Positions 4,597-6,424 of a stretch of 6,424 nt of DNA are shown one piece after another. Source of the DNA: Candidatus Aenigmatarchaeota archaeon (GTDB taxonomy: Archaea > EX4484-52 > B79-G9); assembly GCA_023142905.1 (NCBI GenBank), contig JAGLIP010000051.1:1-6424 (forward strand), given 5' to 3'. The position numbers and the translations under genes were made by a program. The notes beneath the pieces were generated by a model. The model was not told the DNA's origin, made no database searches, and saw nothing but the letters and a program-made list of their open reading frames with translations. Numbering within the stretch: the first letter of the stretch is position 1; each line of letters starts with the position of its first letter.

Positions 4597-5901
4597 GGTG
4601 TTTTTGTTGTGAAATCCAAAAGAAGGCAGTTTATCAGAAATTGACGGCAAAATATGGCTTTTGTTTTGTGTCTCAAGATTCTTTTTTGCAATGAATTCAA
4701 GCTGGGAGATTGATTTTATCATCCCTTCAAAAGCTTCCTGTGGCGTGCCGTAAGGGCTGAAATACTTATGCACATCGCCGTCTGACCAGTGTTTTGTGCA
4801 CATGTAATAAAGATGGTCTGAAGTCTGCAGGTTTCGCCATACCCGAAGAAGCGTGAGGTCGCCGGTTTCTTTGACAAGATGCCCGACTCTTTCAAGCTCT
4901 TTAAAAACAAGCTGCTGCATATCGTTTCCAAGCCATGCAGATGAATCCCGCTCTAAATCCGCCCAGGATATTGTGTTAAATACGGATACATCCAATTCTC
5001 CCCGTTTAGGGTATCGCTCTATTACTTCTTTAGGTGTTGCAAAATCAACATGATCCCATTTCATGATTTCGTAAGGCAGCTGCTTTAAGAACCAGAATAT
5101 TCCTGTGTCCTCCCATTGGTGCTCGCCGAATGTTTCATAATCCATAAACAGATTTATTGTCTCTCCCTGGCATGCTGCAACCCATGAGCTGTATTTTTCA
5201 GCAGTTACAGGCCATCCTTTAAACCAGCGCGCAGAAAATCTGTAGGACATGTCATCCGAAAGCCTGTAATGGCGAAGAAGAATACCGATATCTGCATCTG
5301 GAATCTTATAAACATGCTCAGGCGAGCGCCACCCGTCAAGTATCCACTCAATGCCTTCTGAAAGCATACCGACATAGCCCATTTTTTCAACAGTCTTTGC
5401 AATCAGGTTGTTGAAAAGAAGCTCAGTGTTTCGAAATACCGTTGCCTTGTATCCAAGAAGGCTTTTTACAGCCTCTTGGCTCATTTTTACCTGATCTGTG
5501 AATTCTTCACGGTTTACTCCTTTGCCCCAGAAGCTTGAAAGTGAATGGAAATATGTCTCATTCAAAAATTCAACACATCCGGATTTTGACAGTTGTCTGA
5601 ATGTTTCAAGAAGGTCTGGCTCATGTCTTTCAAGCGTGTCTAAAAAAACACCTGAAAGAGAATATGATATCTTGAATTTTTTCTTTTGTTTTTTGTAAAG
5701 GTCAATCTGTTCAAGCATCAGCTGATTTGCAGGGTAATAGCATTTGCCTGCAACCTTGTGCATTACTTCGCGGTTTTTAGTTTCATCAAATATTGCGTTT
5801 TCAAGCTTTTCAGCAGTCTTTATATCCCGGACATTAATCATGTGTCCCGGCATTATCCTTCGCGGTTGGTGCACCTGAAAATAAAAACATACTGAAGACA
5901 T
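4588..5901 (-). CDS. Family 57 glycoside hydrolase (alpha-amylase/glucanotransferase type)
   Basis: A cytoplasmic retaining alpha-glucan enzyme of 437 residues without a signal peptide. GH57 conserved regions appear in order: HQP at 11-13, GCVEFLNETYFHSL at 108-121, FRNTELLFNN with the likely nucleophile Glu160, MDYETFGEHQ with the likely acid/base Asp254, and the C-terminal SDHLYYM at 361-367. The first part is the (beta/alpha)7 barrel, and the region from about 300 to 410 is the helical C-terminal domain. Both catalytic residues are present, so it should be active. GH57 members include amylases, 4-alpha-glucanotransferases, branching enzymes and amylopullulanases; the size and the short final region suit the compact archaeal alpha-amylase-like group, but activity cannot be assigned from sequence. 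It lies downstream of a GT4 glycosyltransferase on the same strand, a pairing also seen in methanogens such as Methanocaldococcus, and consistent with glycogen turnover or synthesis. Confidence 0.93.
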   Translation of the reverse strand: MSSVCFYFQVHQPRRIMPGHMINVRDIKTAEKLENAIFDETKNREVMHKVAGKCYYPANQLMLEQIDLYKKQKKKFKISYSLSGVFLDTLERHEPDLLETFRQLSKSGCVEFLNETYFHSLSSFWGKGVNREEFTDQVKMSQEAVKSLLGYKATVFRNTELLFNNLIAKTVEKMGYVGMLSEGIEWILDGWRSPEHVYKIPDADIGILLRHYRLSDDMSYRFSARWFKGWPVTAEKYSSWVAACQGETINLFMDYETFGEHQWEDTGIFWFLKQLPYEIMKWDHVDFATPKEVIERYPKRGELDVSVFNTISWADLERDSSAWLGNDMQQLVFKELERVGHLVKETGDLTLLRVWRNLQTSDHLYYMCTKHWSDGDVHKYFSPYGTPQEAFEGMIKSISQLEFIAKKNLETQNKSHILPSISDKLPSFGFHNKNTNY

Positions 5902-5906
5902 TGTAT

Positions 5907-5912
5907 ACCCCT
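5907..5912 (-). promoter_or_regulatory. Shine-Dalgarno-like site of the GH57 gene
   Basis: The minus strand reads AGGGGT ending six bases before the ATG at 5901. It can pair with the archaeal 16S 3' end (CACCUCC) with one G-U pair. Most other genes in the window appear leaderless, so this start would use a different initiation mode. Confidence 0.4.
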
Positions 5913-5946
5913 AAAATTGTTTAGTTTTCTTTAGAATCCCTTATTA

Positions 5947-5954
5947 TTTATATA
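5947..5954 (-). promoter_or_regulatory. TATA box of the GH57 gene
   Basis: The minus strand reads TATATAAA, predicting a start near 5923 and a leader of about 22 nt that contains the AGGGGT site. The 83-nt gap after the upstream glycosyltransferase and this box suggest that the GH57 gene can be transcribed on its own. Confidence 0.5.
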
Positions 5955-5984
5955 TTGTTGGAGGAATAGTTAAGCATTAATCAG

Positions 5985-6424
5985 TTATTGGTTTGCGCTT
6001 ACGAACTTTACTGCTTTCCAGTCTGCATTTTTGTATTCTTCTGATATGCGGCCGTAAAGCTCGTTTGTATTTTTTGAGACAACCGACCAAGTATACATGT
6101 TTTTTATCTTTTCTTTTGCGTTTTTTCTTATATAATCTGCAAGGCCCGTATCTAAAAGTACTCGGTTGATTCCCCAGGAAAGCGATTCTGAATGGTTGGG
6201 CCACACTTTTATTCCGTCTTTTTCCTGCTCTATGATTTCTGAAAGCCCGCCCGTATCAGCAACAACAACCGGAGTTTCTGCAGCCATAGCTTCAAGCGCT
6301 ACAACTCCAAATGGCTCGTATCGTGAAGGGACTGCAACAACATCGGAAACTTTGTAAAGTGCATTCATGACACCATCTTCAATAAATCCTGTAAACGCTA
6401 CTTTGTCTGCGAACCCAAAATCAT
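5985..6424 (-). CDS. GT4 glycosyltransferase, glycogen-synthase-like (N-terminus beyond window)
   Basis: Only the C-terminal 145 residues are here. The frame stays open through 6422 to the window edge, so the internal ATG at 6368 is not the start. The visible part is the C-terminal Rossmann domain of a GT-B retaining glycosyltransferase. It contains KVAFTGFIEDGVMNALYKVSDVVAVPSRYEPFGVVALEAMAAETPVVVADTGGLSEII in pieces, including the GT4 E-x7-E motif (the two Glu of EPFGVVALE), whose second Glu contacts the sugar nucleotide. The AMAAETPVV and DTGGLSEII blocks are typical of archaeal and bacterial glycogen synthases that use UDP- or ADP-glucose. With the GH57 gene downstream, alpha-glucan synthesis is the likely role, though other GT4 activities (for example trehalose or lipid glycosylation) cannot be excluded from this fragment. 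Confidence 0.9.
   Translation of the reverse strand, partial: DFGFADKVAFTGFIEDGVMNALYKVSDVVAVPSRYEPFGVVALEAMAAETPVVVADTGGLSEIIEQEKDGIKVWPNHSESLSWGINRVLLDTGLADYIRKNAKEKIKNMYTWSVVSKNTNELYGRISEEYKNADWKAVKFVSANQ

Noticed and set aside
1..6424. CRISPR array, insertion sequence, toxin-antitoxin or other defence system
   Set aside because: No spaced repeats, terminal inverted repeats, transposase, nuclease or toxin-like gene pair could be found on either strand.

Overview
The window looks like an ordinary chromosomal stretch of an archaeon with low to moderate GC. Four things point there: an Orc1/Cdc6-type replication initiator; a tRNA-Met with archaeal initiator features; a family-57 glycoside hydrolase next to a family-4 glycosyltransferase; and TATA-like boxes centred about 25-30 nt upstream of six start codons, the spacing expected for leaderless archaeal transcripts. 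The gene style (small proteins, two-helix membrane proteins with a helical N-terminus and a Pro/Lys linker) suggests a DPANN-like or methanogen-related lineage, but the sequence alone does not fix the phylum.

Layout. Positions 1-57 hold the 3' three quarters of an initiator tRNA-Met. It is followed by a small glycine-rich two-helix membrane protein (minus strand) and a 227-residue membrane protein with a proline-rich linker (minus). The latter is divergent from cdc6 (plus), and both appear to be served by one bidirectional TATA element. Downstream of cdc6 lie an unknown 129-residue protein carrying a perfect 18-bp in-frame tandem duplication, a very AT-rich 99-bp spacer, and a stand-alone class I glutamine amidotransferase resembling the archaeal GMP synthase A subunit. 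The amidotransferase converges, with overlapping stop codons, on an unknown 168-residue protein (minus). That gene is divergent from a degenerate phosphoribosyltransferase-like protein (plus), which in turn converges with overlapping stops on a small zinc-ribbon protein (minus). The right end holds a GH57 alpha-glucan hydrolase/transferase (minus) and the C-terminal part of a GT4 glycogen-synthase-like glycosyltransferase (minus, cut by the window edge).

Functionally, the right-hand pair fits alpha-glucan (glycogen) synthesis and turnover, and the cdc6 region may lie near a replication origin. The middle genes look like single-gene units packed head to head and tail to tail, with T-tracts placed inside the opposing genes as likely terminators. 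I see no CRISPR array, insertion sequence, or clear defence or mobile system. The least ordinary items are the amidotransferase with a changed active-site motif, the degenerate phosphoribosyltransferase, the exact 18-bp duplication beside cdc6, and the symmetric promoter and terminator architecture. No stretch over 100 bases lacks a gene.
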